Assembly (NCBI RefSeq): GCF_042650125.1
Contig: NZ_JBHSAP010000018.1
Coordinates: 1 to 64,000, forward strand
Direction: 5' to 3'
Length of the DNA stretch: 64,000 nucleotides
Source of the DNA: Salinithrix halophila
GTDB lineage: Bacteria; Bacillota; Bacilli; Thermoactinomycetales; DSM-45169
A program made the position numbers and the translations under genes. The notes below the pieces were generated by a model that saw nothing but the letters and a program-made list of their open reading frames with translations, had not been told where the DNA came from and searched no databases. The first letter of the stretch is position 1. Each line of letters starts with the position of its first letter. This document shows, one piece after another, positions 1-8,335 of this stretch.

Positions 1-1
1 A

Positions 2-847
2 GGGAAACGGGAAAAGCCGATTGTCCTCCATACCAAAAACCTCCCACAAGGAACCATCAAGGAAATCGAGCTTTGTTATGATAACGGATTGTACTTATCG
101 GTTTTCTTTGAAGATGGAAAAGAAAATCAACCCTATGAGAAGAAACAATCGGCCGGGGTTGATCCCGGCGAAATCCACACCCTTGCCGCCTTCGCTGAAA
201 GCGGAGAAGCGTTGATCATCACGGGTCGGAAGATCCGCTCCATTCATCGCCTGCGCAACAAAAAGTTAGCAGCGATTCAGCGCCTTCAATCGAGGTGCAA
301 AAAGGGTTCCCGTCAGTGGAAGAAATATCAGCGGGCAAAACGTTATGTGCTATCTAAATCAGAAAAACAACTACAAAATGCTCTCCATAAGACCACCAAA
401 CAGTTTGTCGATTGGTGTGTGAAACAGTCTGTATCCAATGTACAGATGGGAAATCCTGAAGGCGTACAAAGAAAGACGAAANNNNNNNNNNNNNNNNNNN
501 NNNNNNNNNNNNNNNNNNNNNNNNNNNNNNNNNNNNNNNNNNNNNNNNNNNNNNNNNNNNNNNNNNNNNNNNNNNNNNNNNNNNNNNNNNNNNNNNNNNN
601 NNNNNNNNNNNNNNNNNNNNNNNNNNNNNNNNNNNNNNNNNNNNNNNNNNNNNNNNNNNNNNNNNNNNNNNNNNNNNNNNNNNNNNNNNNNNNNNNNNNN
701 NNNNCTTCTAGAAACTACCGCTGTTCCTGCGGCTATCACGAACATCGCGATATCCACGGAGCGAGGAATATTTTAGCCAAATCGCTTCATGGAGAGATCC
801 AGCATCTCGATGTTTCCACGAAGCAAACGTATCTACGGATCGCCTGA
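2..847 (+). CDS. tnpB: RNA-guided endonuclease TnpB (5' partial, interrupted by assembly gap)
   Basis: The frame is open from base 2 to the TGA at 845-847, so the gene starts before the window. The RuvC-like motif GVDPGE follows a short beta segment, then a basic helical region rich in K and R. The second acidic motif is around GNPEGVQ just before the N gap. After the gap come the zinc-finger end (YRCSCGY) and the HRDIHGARNIL block that carries the third RuvC acidic residue. TnpB proteins are RNA-guided nucleases that cut DNA at donor sites and help IS200/IS605 elements persist. The gap keeps me from saying whether the frame is intact in the middle; the frame agrees on both sides if the gap length of 223 is real, but gap lengths are often arbitrary. 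Confidence 0.85.
   Translation, partial: GKREKPIVLHTKNLPQGTIKEIELCYDNGLYLSVFFEDGKENQPYEKKQSAGVDPGEIHTLAAFAESGEALIITGRKIRSIHRLRNKKLAAIQRLQSRCKKGSRQWKKYQRAKRYVLSKSEKQLQNALHKTTKQFVDWCVKQSVSNVQMGNPEGVQRKTKXXXXXXXXXXXXXXXXXXXXXXXXXXXXXXXXXXXXXXXXXXXXXXXXXXXXXXXXXXXXXXXXXXXXXXXXXXXSRNYRCSCGYHEHRDIHGARNILAKSLHGEIQHLDVSTKQTYLRIA
482..704. other. Assembly gap (223 N)
   Basis: A run of N inside tnpB. It probably reflects a repeat-induced scaffolding break, since identical IS copies elsewhere would prevent assembly. Confidence 0.99.
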
Positions 848-1037
848 GTGAGAAGTAGTAGATGGTCTGTTCCGACCCAGGTACGATTCGTGCCTGTTGC
901 TTACTTAGGAATCCAAAAGGGCTTTCCGAGTCGGTTCGATTCGAGTATGGGAGGCAAACCCTTCGATACGTGAGAGCTTTTTGGTTCTGATGGTAAGAAA
1001 CCCCCACTTCTTAGCGTTAGCGTAAGTGGGGGAGGTT
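848..1037 (+). ncRNA. Probable omega-RNA (reRNA) of TnpB
   Basis: In IS200/IS605 elements the guide RNA is transcribed across the tnpB 3' end and right end, and its guide is the flanking DNA just beyond the element. Here the non-coding stretch after the tnpB stop runs to the right-end hairpin, so the scaffold is expected to lie within it and may begin inside the coding 3' end. The placement is inference from family architecture. The 5' boundary was not determined. Confidence 0.4.
1001..1032 (+). repeat. IS605-type right-end subterminal hairpin
   Basis: CCCCCACTT at 1001-1009 pairs with AAGTGGGGG at 1024-1032, with a loop containing TTAGCGTTAGCG. It is followed by AGGTTCAT, the usual look of the right end where TnpA would bind and cleave. 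Confidence 0.75.
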
Positions 1038-1141
1038 CATATACGAAAAACGGTTGGGTAGCATTCCCGTCACTCCCTTGGATCAAGGCATCCAAGAAAC
1101 TCTGCGTGCGAAGCAGGAGGAGGAAGGATCCCCATCGCCAT

Positions 1142-1206
1142 AAAAAATTCCCTTGGTTGGCAGGACATCGATGAGGTCCGTAACGACAACCAGGGGGATT
1201 TTTTAC
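1142..1206. terminator. Bidirectional terminator-like hairpin
   Basis: AAAAAATTCCCTTGGTTG on the left pairs with CAACCAGGGGGATTTTTT on the right, and a nested GGAC/GTCC stem lies inside. It gives a T run on both strands. It is well placed to end transcription of the 26-codon gene at 1224-1304 on the minus strand. Confidence 0.65.
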
Positions 1207-1223
1207 GATAGGTGGTTTGTATG

Positions 1224-1304
1224 TTAAAAAGAAAGAAACATCATTGCCAAACATGCCAAGGTTCCAAGTCCAAAGATCCCCAAAACAATAGCCAGGGTTT
1301 TCAT
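1224..1304 (-). CDS. 26-residue hydrophobic peptide
   Basis: A small open frame of 26 codons on the minus strand. It starts with ATG preceded by an excellent AAAGGAGG at 8-base spacing. The peptide is MKTLAIVLGIFG followed by a run of L, A, C, M and F, so nearly all of it could form one membrane helix, with a single Lys at residue 3. A sigma-A promoter with an overlapping perfect inverted repeat lies upstream and a terminator-like hairpin downstream, so this is a complete small transcription unit. No family is recognised. A membrane-acting small regulator or a type I toxin-like peptide are both possible; nothing here decides between them. Confidence 0.6.
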   Translation of the reverse strand: MKTLAIVLGIFGLGTLACLAMMFLSF

Positions 1305-1359
1305 GCTGTTTTCCTCCTTTGCTCTCCCTATTTTCCAAAGAAGGGCTTAGGCGAATTAG

Positions 1360-1397
1360 TGTACTAATATAATAGTACAATACAGCCAGGGAGTCAA
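1360..1397 (-). promoter_or_regulatory. Sigma-A promoter with overlapping palindromic operator
   Basis: Read on the minus strand: TTGACT at 1397-1392, a 17-base spacer, then TATTAT at 1374-1369. The -10 lies inside the inverted repeat TGTACTA-N6-TAGTACA (1360-1379 on the plus strand, arms perfect). An operator covering the -10 suggests repression of the 26-residue peptide gene. The half-site resembles operators of GntR-type regulators, but that match is only a guess. Confidence 0.6.
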
Positions 1398-1551
1398 GGA
1401 AGGCATCGAATAAAAAAAAATTTTTACGATCAAATAACCGCACCTTTTACGGTGGGGTTATCTTCCTACGTTCACGGAATGGATAACGATAGGGTATATG
1501 GGTATATTTTCTAAATATAAAATACGTAGAATTATCAAACAGTTGAATAAA

Positions 1552-1578
1552 CCTTGTATAAACGCAGCTTATACAAGG
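1552..1578. repeat. Perfect 10-bp inverted repeat
   Basis: CCTTGTATAA (1552-1561) and TTATACAAGG (1569-1578) with a 7-base spacer, in an AT-rich region upstream of the secreted protein gene. It has no T run after it, so an operator is more likely than a terminator. The rest of 1398-1749 holds no gene I can support. Confidence 0.45.
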
Positions 1579-1749
1579 AATTGCATAAAAAAAGCCATTG
1601 CATTATGTACGTAGGCTCCCTATAATAACCGTAGTTAACTAGAAATCATTTACAATTAATCTCCTAAAAAATGGCATGGTAGACGCTCTGTTAGGGAATA
1701 TTCTCTATGATTACCTAATAGAAACCTTGGAAATGGGAGTGAGTGAGAG

Positions 1750-2496
1750 ATGGAAAAACTGGGTACCGTTCAAGCGTTCTCCGTCGTTACCGCTTTGGTG
1801 ATGCTGGCTTTGGGGCCAGTCCAACCGGTAAAGGCTGAGGGGATGGAGGCTGAAAATAGCGAGCCTTCCATTGTCGAAATCGAGGACACGTTCAATGAAG
1901 GGGAACAGGGATGGACGGGTGCGTTTGCAGATTTTCCCCATGCAGTATCAGCCCTCGAACTTTACGACGTCCGGTTCTCTCTTGAAACCTTGCCGGAGGA
2001 AATCAACCCAACGAAACAGGCCCTCTCCTTAAATGGAATGAATCGAAGTGACGACTTGTTTATGTATGTCAAAAAGCCGGTTCAAGTGAAGCCCAACACC
2101 CAGTATAAAATCAATTTTGATTTCGATATCGCAACCAATGCTCCACCTCGTAGAATGGGGATCGGCGGGGCTCCCGGAGAAAGCGTCTTTGTCAAAGCGG
2201 GAGCAGTTCCGTATGAGCCGGAGCCGGTGGTCCGAGATGATTATTATCGGCTCAACGCGGACAAAGGAAATCAAGCCAAAGAAGGGCCCGACGCCATCAA
2301 CGTAGGAAACCTGGCCAAAGTCGCCAGTAAAGACAACTCCTATCAATTGAAAAACCTCCATAATCAAAGCAAACCCTTCTACGCCCGATCCGACTCCCAA
2401 GGAAATCTCTGGCTGTTTATCGGGACAGATTCCGGCTTTGAAGGGTTGACGAAAATCTACATTTCCCGAATTCAGGCGACCTTGATCGAACAGTGA
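1750..2496 (+). CDS. Secreted protein of unknown function
   Basis: 248 residues. An N-terminal signal peptide ends near VKAEG (about residue 30), so the protein is exported. The mature part begins with an acidic linker and then a segment FNEGEQGWTGAFADFP, followed by alternating beta-like stretches (PNTQYKINFDFDIAT, NLWLFIGTDSGFEG, TKIYISRIQATLIEQ). This looks like a jelly-roll or carbohydrate-binding-like all-beta domain. Similar secreted proteins occur across bacteria without a known role. The start follows GGGAGTGAG. A terminator follows at once, so the gene stands alone. Function not assigned. Confidence 0.8.
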   Translation: MEKLGTVQAFSVVTALVMLALGPVQPVKAEGMEAENSEPSIVEIEDTFNEGEQGWTGAFADFPHAVSALELYDVRFSLETLPEEINPTKQALSLNGMNRSDDLFMYVKKPVQVKPNTQYKINFDFDIATNAPPRRMGIGGAPGESVFVKAGAVPYEPEPVVRDDYYRLNADKGNQAKEGPDAINVGNLAKVASKDNSYQLKNLHNQSKPFYARSDSQGNLWLFIGTDSGFEGLTKIYISRIQATLIEQ

Positions 2497-2523
2497 GAGA
2501 AGAGGAGCGAGATGCTTATAGTG

Positions 2524-2554
2524 AGACTGCTGACAACAAGTCGGCAGTCTTTTT
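2524..2554 (+). terminator. Intrinsic terminator
   Basis: AGACTGC pairs with GCAGTCT, followed by TTTTT. It ends the secreted protein gene. Confidence 0.8.
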
Positions 2555-2778
2555 GTACGGTTCATTGATATTCTTCATGAAGTCTTCTGAATGGTGGTGG
2601 ATGGAAGAGTACGAGGTGAGTGTAGCTATAGCACTTGCTGGGTATTAAATATCGTATAATCCTCCATATGAAACGCTACCTTTCATATTTATTAGGTTTC
2701 AAAATAATGTAATTGACCGATAATAAATGGCGTGATACAGTTTAATTTAAAAAATAAGAGATGGGTGGGTGTTAAATT

Positions 2779-3681
2779 ATGGTCGATAATTTTTCCGACC
2801 TAATTATCAAAGATATTTTAAAGAAAGAGAGTGCGCTGATCGTTGGATTGGATCCAAATCCAGCGTACTTCCCCCTTTGTTTGTTAGAAAAAGGGCAGGA
2901 TAGCAAAGCAATAGCCAAAGCCATATGGGAGTTTAATCAACTGATTATCGATGTAGTCAATCCACATGTGGTGGCAGTCAAGCCACAACTTGCTTATTAT
3001 GAGGTCTTTGGGAGCGACGGGATTTATGCCCTCGAGAAAACGATTAGCTATGCGAAATCAAAGGGGTTATTGGTCATTAATGATGCCAAGAGAGGAGACA
3101 TTGGGCCAACTGCCACCACCTATGCGAAGGCATTCTTAGGGGATTCCCCCTTGAGTGGCCACGGCGTTACGGTGAGCCCTTACCTCGGTACGGATGGAAT
3201 TCTTCCTTTTTTGAAAGAAGGAACGGATCAAAGGAAAGGGATTTTTGTTCTACTGAAAACCTCCAACCCCTCCGCATCCGAATTGCAGGATTTGCAATTG
3301 AAAACCGGAGAAAAATTATATCAACGATTAGCTGAGCTATTTGATCCGATTGCCAAAGAGACGATGGGCCATTATGGATATTCCAACCTTGGGGTTGTTG
3401 TTGGGGCAACCTACCCGCAAGATGCTTCGTATATTCGCGATTCTTTAAAACACTCGTTGTTCTTGGTACCCGGCTATGGTGCCCAAGGGGGAAAAGCGAA
3501 GGAGTTGACTGGCTATTTCGATGAAAACGGAATGGGTGCCTTGGTCTCCTCCACACGCGGGATTATTTATTCGTATATACAGAAGAATGAGGAGTGGGCC
3601 CATCTCAATAAAAAAGAAATACAGGAGAGTATAGAGGAAGCGGTATTGGATGCGAAAAGGGAAATCAATGCGGTTCGTTAG
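2779..3681 (+). CDS. pyrF: Orotidine-5'-phosphate decarboxylase, type 2
   Basis: 300 residues. It decarboxylates OMP to UMP, the last step of de novo pyrimidine synthesis, in the cytoplasm. The catalytic motif DAKRGDIGPTA (Asp-x-Lys-Arg-Gly-Asp) is at about residues 96-106, and an early VGLDPNP supplies the substrate-binding Asp. The length and motif context fit the longer type 2 subfamily (as in mycobacteria and myxobacteria), not the ~240-residue type usually found in Bacillus pyr operons. No other pyr genes flank it and a strong terminator follows, so it is a single-gene unit, possibly acquired or an extra copy. The ribosome binding site before the ATG is weak. Confidence 0.93.
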   Translation: MVDNFSDLIIKDILKKESALIVGLDPNPAYFPLCLLEKGQDSKAIAKAIWEFNQLIIDVVNPHVVAVKPQLAYYEVFGSDGIYALEKTISYAKSKGLLVINDAKRGDIGPTATTYAKAFLGDSPLSGHGVTVSPYLGTDGILPFLKEGTDQRKGIFVLLKTSNPSASELQDLQLKTGEKLYQRLAELFDPIAKETMGHYGYSNLGVVVGATYPQDASYIRDSLKHSLFLVPGYGAQGGKAKELTGYFDENGMGALVSSTRGIIYSYIQKNEEWAHLNKKEIQESIEEAVLDAKREINAVR

Positions 3682-3728
3682 GGGTTCGAATGTTGATCGG
3701 GAAAATACCCAAACAGGAACAGGCTATT

Positions 3729-3766
3729 AAAAAGAGATTCCGGGCTATGGCCCGGGGTCTCTTTTT
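3729..3766 (+). terminator. Intrinsic terminator after pyrF
   Basis: AAAAAGAGA-tt-CCGGGC pairs with GCCCGG-gg-TCTCTTTTT. Strong stem and T run. Confidence 0.85.
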
Positions 3767-3812
3767 GATATAACTAGAAATGATAGCATTCTAATCCAAT
3801 TCGGAGGGGCTT

Positions 3813-5348
3813 ATGTACGCTAAACTGCATTCCAGCGCGGTGCTGGGGATCGACGGATATATCGTTGAGGTGGAAGTGGATATCAGTAACGGCTTGCCTG
3901 CTTTTGAGCTGGTGGGCCTGCCGGATACAGCGGTACGGGAATCCAAGGATCGGGTGCGGGCCGCGGTTAAGAATACGGGGTGTCAGTTTCCCTTGCAGCG
4001 CATTACCACGAATCTAGCGCCTGCCGATCTGAAAAAAGAGGGGTCCGGTTTTGATCTTGCTATCGCTGTCGGAGTCTTGGTGGCCAGCGGCCAATTACAG
4101 GCAGAAGGGTTCACAGAGAGCCTTCTCATCGGAGAGCTGGCTCTCGACGGCAGCCTGCGTCCCTTAAGCGGTGTTCTGCCCATGGTGATGGCGGGAAAAG
4201 AGGCCGGTTTCCGCCAGGTGCTCCTCCCCGCTTCGAACGCAGCGGAGGCGAGGCTGGTGGAAGGGATGGAGGTGGTTCCCCTCCGATCCTTGGAGGAGTC
4301 TGTCGAGGTGCTACGAGGAGAACGGTCGGTGGCCGTGATCGAGGAAGAAGATGCCCAAGCAGGGGAAGAGGAGGAAGCTTCCTGCGAAGATTTTGCCGAT
4401 GTTCAGGGGCAGGCCCATGTGAAGCGGGCGATGGAAGTAGCCGCCGCCGGCATGCACAACCTGATTTTCATCGGTCCTCCGGGATCCGGTAAGACCATGT
4501 TGGCACGGCGGCTGCCTTCGGTTCTGCCAAACATGTCCCTGCAAGAGTCGCTGGAAGTTACCAAGGTAGCCAGCATTGCGGGGCAACTGACACGCCGGGG
4601 ACGCCTGATGATCCGCCGTCCTTTTCGATCTCCTCATCACACCATTTCCCAAGCGGGCCTCATCGGCGGCGGGGGCATTCCGAAACCTGGGGAGGTGAGT
4701 CTCGCCCATCGGGGGGTACTCTTCCTCGATGAGATGCCCGAATTCTCCAAAAGCGCCCTGGAAGTGCTGCGCCAACCGCTTGAGGATCGGGAGGTTACCG
4801 TCAGCCGGGCGCGAGCAGTCCTCACCTTTCCCGCCCAATTTATGCTTGTGGGTTCGATGAATCCCTGTCCTTGCGGCTACTTCGGATACGAAGAGGATCG
4901 GGCTTGCACCTGCACACCTCACCAAGTGCAAAAATACCGCTCTAAGCTATCGGGTCCTCTCCTCGACCGTATCGATATCCATGTCGAAGTCCCTCGTGTG
5001 GACTATCGGACGCTGACCGGCGTGAAAAAAGGGGAAAGCTCCTCCGACGTCCGAGAACGCGTCCATCGGGCCCATGAGATTCAAAGGGTCCGATTTGAAG
5101 GCACCCCCATTCTCCATAATGCCGCCATGCCTTCCGCCCTCATCCGAAAACATTGCACCCTCGACGAGGAATCCCGCCGCCTTCTGCAGCAGTCCTTCGA
5201 CACCCTGGGCCTCTCCGCCCGGGCTCTCGACCGCATCCTCAAACTCTCCCGCACCATCGCCGACCTGGCAGGAGAAACCAACATCGCCGCCCATCACGTA
5301 GCCGAAGCGATCCAGTACCGGACATTGGACCGGAAGTGGTGGGAGTGA
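3813..5348 (+). CDS. comM: YifB/ComM family Mg-chelatase-like AAA+ ATPase
   Basis: 511 residues, the full family length. The N-terminal ~200 residues form the ChlI-like domain (LGIDGYIVEVEVDISNGLP onward). Walker A is GPPGSGKTMLARRLP at about 222-236, Walker B is GVLFLDEMPEF, and a Cys-rich CPCGYFG...CTCT block follows. ComM is a hexameric branch-migration helicase that extends heteroduplex during natural transformation in Gram-negative bacteria; in Bacillota its role is less clear. The start is ATG after CGGAGGGG. It stands alone between pyrF and an accessory region. GC-rich, regular coding. Confidence 0.92.
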   Translation: MYAKLHSSAVLGIDGYIVEVEVDISNGLPAFELVGLPDTAVRESKDRVRAAVKNTGCQFPLQRITTNLAPADLKKEGSGFDLAIAVGVLVASGQLQAEGFTESLLIGELALDGSLRPLSGVLPMVMAGKEAGFRQVLLPASNAAEARLVEGMEVVPLRSLEESVEVLRGERSVAVIEEEDAQAGEEEEASCEDFADVQGQAHVKRAMEVAAAGMHNLIFIGPPGSGKTMLARRLPSVLPNMSLQESLEVTKVASIAGQLTRRGRLMIRRPFRSPHHTISQAGLIGGGGIPKPGEVSLAHRGVLFLDEMPEFSKSALEVLRQPLEDREVTVSRARAVLTFPAQFMLVGSMNPCPCGYFGYEEDRACTCTPHQVQKYRSKLSGPLLDRIDIHVEVPRVDYRTLTGVKKGESSSDVRERVHRAHEIQRVRFEGTPILHNAAMPSALIRKHCTLDEESRRLLQQSFDTLGLSARALDRILKLSRTIADLAGETNIAAHHVAEAIQYRTLDRKWWE

Positions 5349-5396
5349 GGGAAAACACTCCAGACACTCGTTTGCGAATGGAGACATGGGCATTGA

Positions 5397-5667
5397 CTGA
5401 AGTACGACCACCCGGCTGAAACCATAAAGAGCCACAAGGTGGGGGATCCCACCCGACATGTCACGACGATCGATTATCGGGTCGGACTGTTGGAGGTCCT
5501 TTCACAAGCGGAAGCTCAAGGCGTTGATCACTATGCTGGAGGAGAGCAAAGGCTTTGATTTTGAGCAAGACATAGTCTCTCTTGTATCTAAGGAGGCCAG
5601 GGACTCCCTGGGGGATGACTGGGAGTTTTGGTTGGAGGAATACGAGAGGGAAGAGGATCACCAGTAG
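5397..5667 (+). pseudogene. Two overlapping open frames, probable gene remnant
   Basis: Frame A (5397-5555) reads ...TTIDYRVGLLEVLSQAEAQGV and ends at TGA near 5555. Frame B (5458-5667) continues with natural-looking acidic sequence FDFEQDIVSLVSKEARDS and ends DWEFWLEEYE. The switch from a plausible coding frame to another over the same DNA suggests one gene split by a frameshift, or an ATG at 5533 opening a 44-residue frame. No clear ribosome binding site is seen and I do not recognise the family. Confidence 0.3.
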
Positions 5668-5747
5668 AGAAGCCTATGGAAATGGAAGCCAGCGGGAAAT
5701 ACACAGACTGGCCTTACATATATTGTGGGAGGAGCAATGGTAATACA

Positions 5748-6248
5748 ATGGATAAGCGTAAGCGGAGAAAGTACTTGAAGAAGAACATTCATAGTGGGTC
5801 TGGGAATGCTAGGGGGACCGTTAATTACTCAAGCGTGGGAGCGACAGCAACTCCTCCTGTGAATCGGGACCAAAATCGTGATACACTTGAGGAAACAGTG
5901 ATACGGCAACAGGAAATGATGATTTCAATGAGCCACCAACTCCAGGCAGCTAACGATATGATAAAAGCGATGCAGGAACAAGCCGCCTCTAAGGAGGATG
6001 ACCATATGGTAGAAGAGCGTTGGGAACGGCTATGGAGCCGGTTGGATAATATACAAGTAGATGTGAGCGATATAAAGGGCGATATCAAGTCCATCAAGAC
6101 GGAACAGGATAACCAAGCCAAGGATATTAAGGAAATGAAGGAGACCATGGCAACCAAGGATTATGTGGGGATGCGGGTATACGCTACGGCCTTTGTATCC
6201 ATCACAGTCGTCATAGGCGCGATAACGGCGATTGTGAAGTTTTTCTGA
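5748..6248 (+). CDS. Coiled-coil protein with C-terminal membrane anchor (XhlA-like layout)
   Basis: 166 residues from the ATG at 5748. It is basic at the N-terminus (MDKRKRRKYLKK), with a Ser/Asn/Gly linker, a long heptad-patterned coiled coil (about residues 40-140, including MISMSHQLQAANDMIKAMQ and LDNIQVDVSDIKGDIKSI), then one C-terminal membrane helix ending IVKFF. This layout resembles phage haemolysin XhlA proteins, which are membrane-linked partners of lysis cassettes, but no holin or amidase is nearby. The GGGAGG upstream is about 13 bases away, so the start is uncertain. A terminator follows. Confidence 0.6.
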   Translation: MDKRKRRKYLKKNIHSGSGNARGTVNYSSVGATATPPVNRDQNRDTLEETVIRQQEMMISMSHQLQAANDMIKAMQEQAASKEDDHMVEERWERLWSRLDNIQVDVSDIKGDIKSIKTEQDNQAKDIKEMKETMATKDYVGMRVYATAFVSITVVIGAITAIVKFF

Positions 6249-6252
6249 CCTG

Positions 6253-6284
6253 GAGAGCTGGGGGAGGCCCCCGGTTCTTTTTTT
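6253..6284 (+). terminator. Intrinsic terminator
   Basis: A GC-rich stem, GCTGGGGG with CCCCCGGT, is followed by TTCTTTTTTT. It ends the coiled-coil gene. Confidence 0.75.
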
Positions 6285-6488
6285 GAGCGTCCCTTTTTTT
6301 CTTGGCAGACAAGCTTTTAAATCGTTTTGATACCAGTACCCTCCATGAAAGGGGCGGTCGGAGAAACTTGCGGAGTACCGGCCAGTGATAAGCAGATGTC
6401 CCACATGTCACAAAATCCAATTCAATAGGTGAGGATTAAACCGGCGGCATAATGCATTACCATGAGATGAGTGGGAGAGATACGGATC

Positions 6489-6545
6489 CTTATCGTTGAC
6501 GGTCCCTTTCGCTATCCCAATTCCGCCGAATCACCCATTTGCCAG
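6489..6545 (+). repeat. Dispersed repeat, copy 1 (diverged)
   Basis: Contains TTGACGGTCCCTT and then CCGCCGAATCACCCATTTGCC, matching parts of copy 2 (10017-10123) and, for the second block, copy 3 (15830-15939). It is joined at its right side to the integrase fragment. Confidence 0.5.
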
Positions 6546-6549
6546 CCTC

Positions 6550-6668
6550 TGCATGTGGTCGCACAGCTGGCCGAACATGAAAGCCTGGAGACAACTCGGC
6601 GATACATAATGCCAGGGGAACATGATCGGCGGCAGGCGGTCGAAAGCATATCGGACGAGCGGGTTTAA
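6550..6668 (+). pseudogene. C-terminal remnant of a tyrosine recombinase (integrase)
   Basis: About 38 codons, reading HVVAQLAEHESLETTRRYI then PGEHDRRQAVESIS and a stop. This is the C-terminal end of a phage-type integrase: the conserved H before SLETT and the catalytic Tyr in RRYI are both visible. The rest of the catalytic domain is missing, replaced by the repeat at 6489-6545, so the protein is dead. It marks an old integration or deletion event. Confidence 0.6.
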
Positions 6669-6712
6669 GGGTAAGGGATTCTGTATCAATCAGTGGAAAG
6701 CGAGGGAACATC

Positions 6713-7111
6713 ATGGGAAAACGGCAAGATTTAAAAGCCTGGGAAGAGCAAATACGCCAAGTTGTCCGGAGTGAAAACACTCGGGTACTTGTCGCCCTTC
6801 GACGGGGGCTTCAGGTTGATAACTCCACGCCGGTACCAGCTGATCCAATGGACAACAAGGAGAAGGCTGAAGCGGAGGAGCCAACCATCATCCGAAAGAA
6901 AGGCGCTCACCGAAAGACACTTCACAAGCGCCTGCCGGTTCCGGTGCCGCTACCATGCTTGACGAGACGGCCGCCGGGCAGATGGCCTGTCTGTACTCCT
7001 GGGAACCACCCGAAGGGGTTAGGGTACCCGACCCCCGATTTCGGCGTTCTTTGCGCCGCTCAGTTCGCGGAACGGGGATCGCCGGCCGGATCGGCACCGG
7101 TGACCAGCTGA
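6713..7111 (+). pseudogene. Truncated paralogue of the coiled-coil/winged-helix proteins at 41.5-42.6 kb
   Basis: The first ~72 codons (EEQIRQVVRSEN..., then EEPTIIRKKGAHRKTLHK) line up with the genes at 41530 and 42146 (TEEIRALVQEEN..., DEPAPIQLVNTKGIHKKTI). The match stops at HK and the following frame is unlike protein (Pro/Arg-rich), so the C-terminal winged-helix part is lost. A different frame (6955-7233) is open over the rest but unrecognised. The region up to 7225 holds nothing else I can support. Confidence 0.45.
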
Positions 7112-7225
7112 CGGCGCCCGTGGTTGGGGGAGGTCCGATATTTGGCCGGATCATATCCACTAAGGCACGGGATATCAGGGAAAATCCACCGGTTATCAAA
7201 ATCAGGTGGACATCCCCATATTTCC

Positions 7226-7741
7226 TTACTTAATCTCTTTTAGATGCTCTTCCAGACGGTCCCATGTTTCGGTGATGCCCTGCAACATACCCATATCCAT
7301 GACTTTCTTAAGGGCCTCTGCGGACACATATTCAGCACGGCTGACCAGCTTAGTTTTACCGCCTAGATCGATGAATTCCATCGTGACCTCGGTCGACGGC
7401 ATGGTATCGTTCGTATTGCCTTCGGCATCCGAGAAGTAATCTGTGTAGATGATCGTCTCTGGCTCGACAATTTCCTTATAAACGACTTTGCCCCAAGATT
7501 CCATACCGTAAAATTGACCTTGGTTCTGATCGACGCACTTCATGCAGAAGTGCCAAACGCCACCCGGCCGGAAATCGATGTTGCAGACCGGAAGCTCCCA
7601 GCCTCTCGGCCCCCACCAGCGCTTGAGATGCTCGGGCTCCTTAAACATCTTGAACACGAGATCGCGCAGCGCATCGAAAACGCGCTCCAGCACCAGCACC
7701 CGATCATTCTCTACTCTCGAAACCATTGCATTGTTGGACAC
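7226..7741 (-). CDS. SRPBCC/AHSA1-domain protein
   Basis: 171 residues. The fold family is the helix-grip START-like domain related to the Hsp90 activator Aha1 C-terminus. Family hallmarks are ERVFDALRDLVFKMF followed by PEHLKRWWGPRGWE, FRPGGVWHFCM, and the C-terminal helix GMLQGITETWDRLEEHL. Such proteins bind hydrophobic ligands, and most are uncharacterised. The start is GTG after GAGGAGG at 8 bases. It lies 31 bases after an ArsR-family gene on the same strand, the very common ArsR-AHSA1 pairing, so the two are probably one operon and the regulator controls it. Confidence 0.88.
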   Translation of the reverse strand: MSNNAMVSRVENDRVLVLERVFDALRDLVFKMFKEPEHLKRWWGPRGWELPVCNIDFRPGGVWHFCMKCVDQNQGQFYGMESWGKVVYKEIVEPETIIYTDYFSDAEGNTNDTMPSTEVTMEFIDLGGKTKLVSRAEYVSAEALKKVMDMGMLQGITETWDRLEEHLKEIK

Positions 7742-7772
7742 TTGTAATTCCTCCTCATCGATTTGAATTAGC

Positions 7773-8117
7773 CTATGATTCTTCCTTGTTCTGCAGTTCC
7801 CGCAAGTAGTCGTCCAGATTGTCGAATCTTTCTTGCATGACGCTCCGGAAGGAGTTCAGCCAAGCATCTAGCGCTTGGAAGGGCTCGGGCCGGAGCTTGT
7901 AGATCCGGCGGTTGGCTTCGGCCTTTACTTCCAAAATCCCGTTGTCGCTAAGCACCTTCAAATGCTTCGAGGCTTGGGGTTGACGAAGCCCCAGCCGGTC
8001 GGCGATTTCCCCCACGGTCAGGGGACCGTTGCGCAAGAGTTCGATGATATCCATACGATTCGGTTCGGCTAAAGCCCTAAGCGTCGTCATGTCCATGCCC
8101 GGACTCTTTCTTGACAT
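7773..8117 (-). CDS. ArsR-family transcriptional regulator
   Basis: 114 residues from the ATG at 8117, which follows GAGGTG; the frame is open further upstream but without a ribosome site. The winged helix is complete: LRALAEPNRMDIIELL, then LTVGEIADRLGLRQPQASKHLKVL as the recognition helix, and the wing around EANRRIYKL. There is no CxC metal motif in the alpha-3 helix, so it is probably not a metal sensor. It belongs to the YczG/SdpR-like group that accompanies AHSA1 proteins. First gene of a two-gene operon with the AHSA1 gene. Confidence 0.88.
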   Translation of the reverse strand: MSRKSPGMDMTTLRALAEPNRMDIIELLRNGPLTVGEIADRLGLRQPQASKHLKVLSDNGILEVKAEANRRIYKLRPEPFQALDAWLNSFRSVMQERFDNLDDYLRELQNKEES

Positions 8118-8335
8118 GTCGTTCACCTCGTTAAGTGATGGGCTCTCGGTATTATCATCTCCTTCATCACTATGGTCGTCTTCCCGTTGATTAAAATATA
8201 CACAACAAGGAATATTCATGTTAAGGAATATTCAAGGAATACTGTTGCAGGTAGTGTCAACTACGCTGGTATTAGGGGTAGGCCTAACGTGAACGGCTCC
8301 GATTTGGATCCCAAGATCAAGAGCTTGAAAATAGT

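Larger units (their letters stand above)
1..1037 (+). mobile_element. IS200/IS605-family element, 3' portion
   Basis: The window opens inside a tnpB gene. About 150 bases beyond its stop lies the subterminal hairpin typical of the right end of IS605-group elements (1001-1032), followed by GAGGTTCAT. No tnpA is visible, so this may be a tnpB-only (IS1341-like) element or tnpA may lie upstream of the window. The left end is not in view and 223 N interrupt the element. Confidence 0.8.

Noticed and set aside
2635..2660. TTGCTG...TATAAT promoter for pyrF
   Set aside because: The spacer is only 14 bases; no other -35 fits the TATAAT at 2655.
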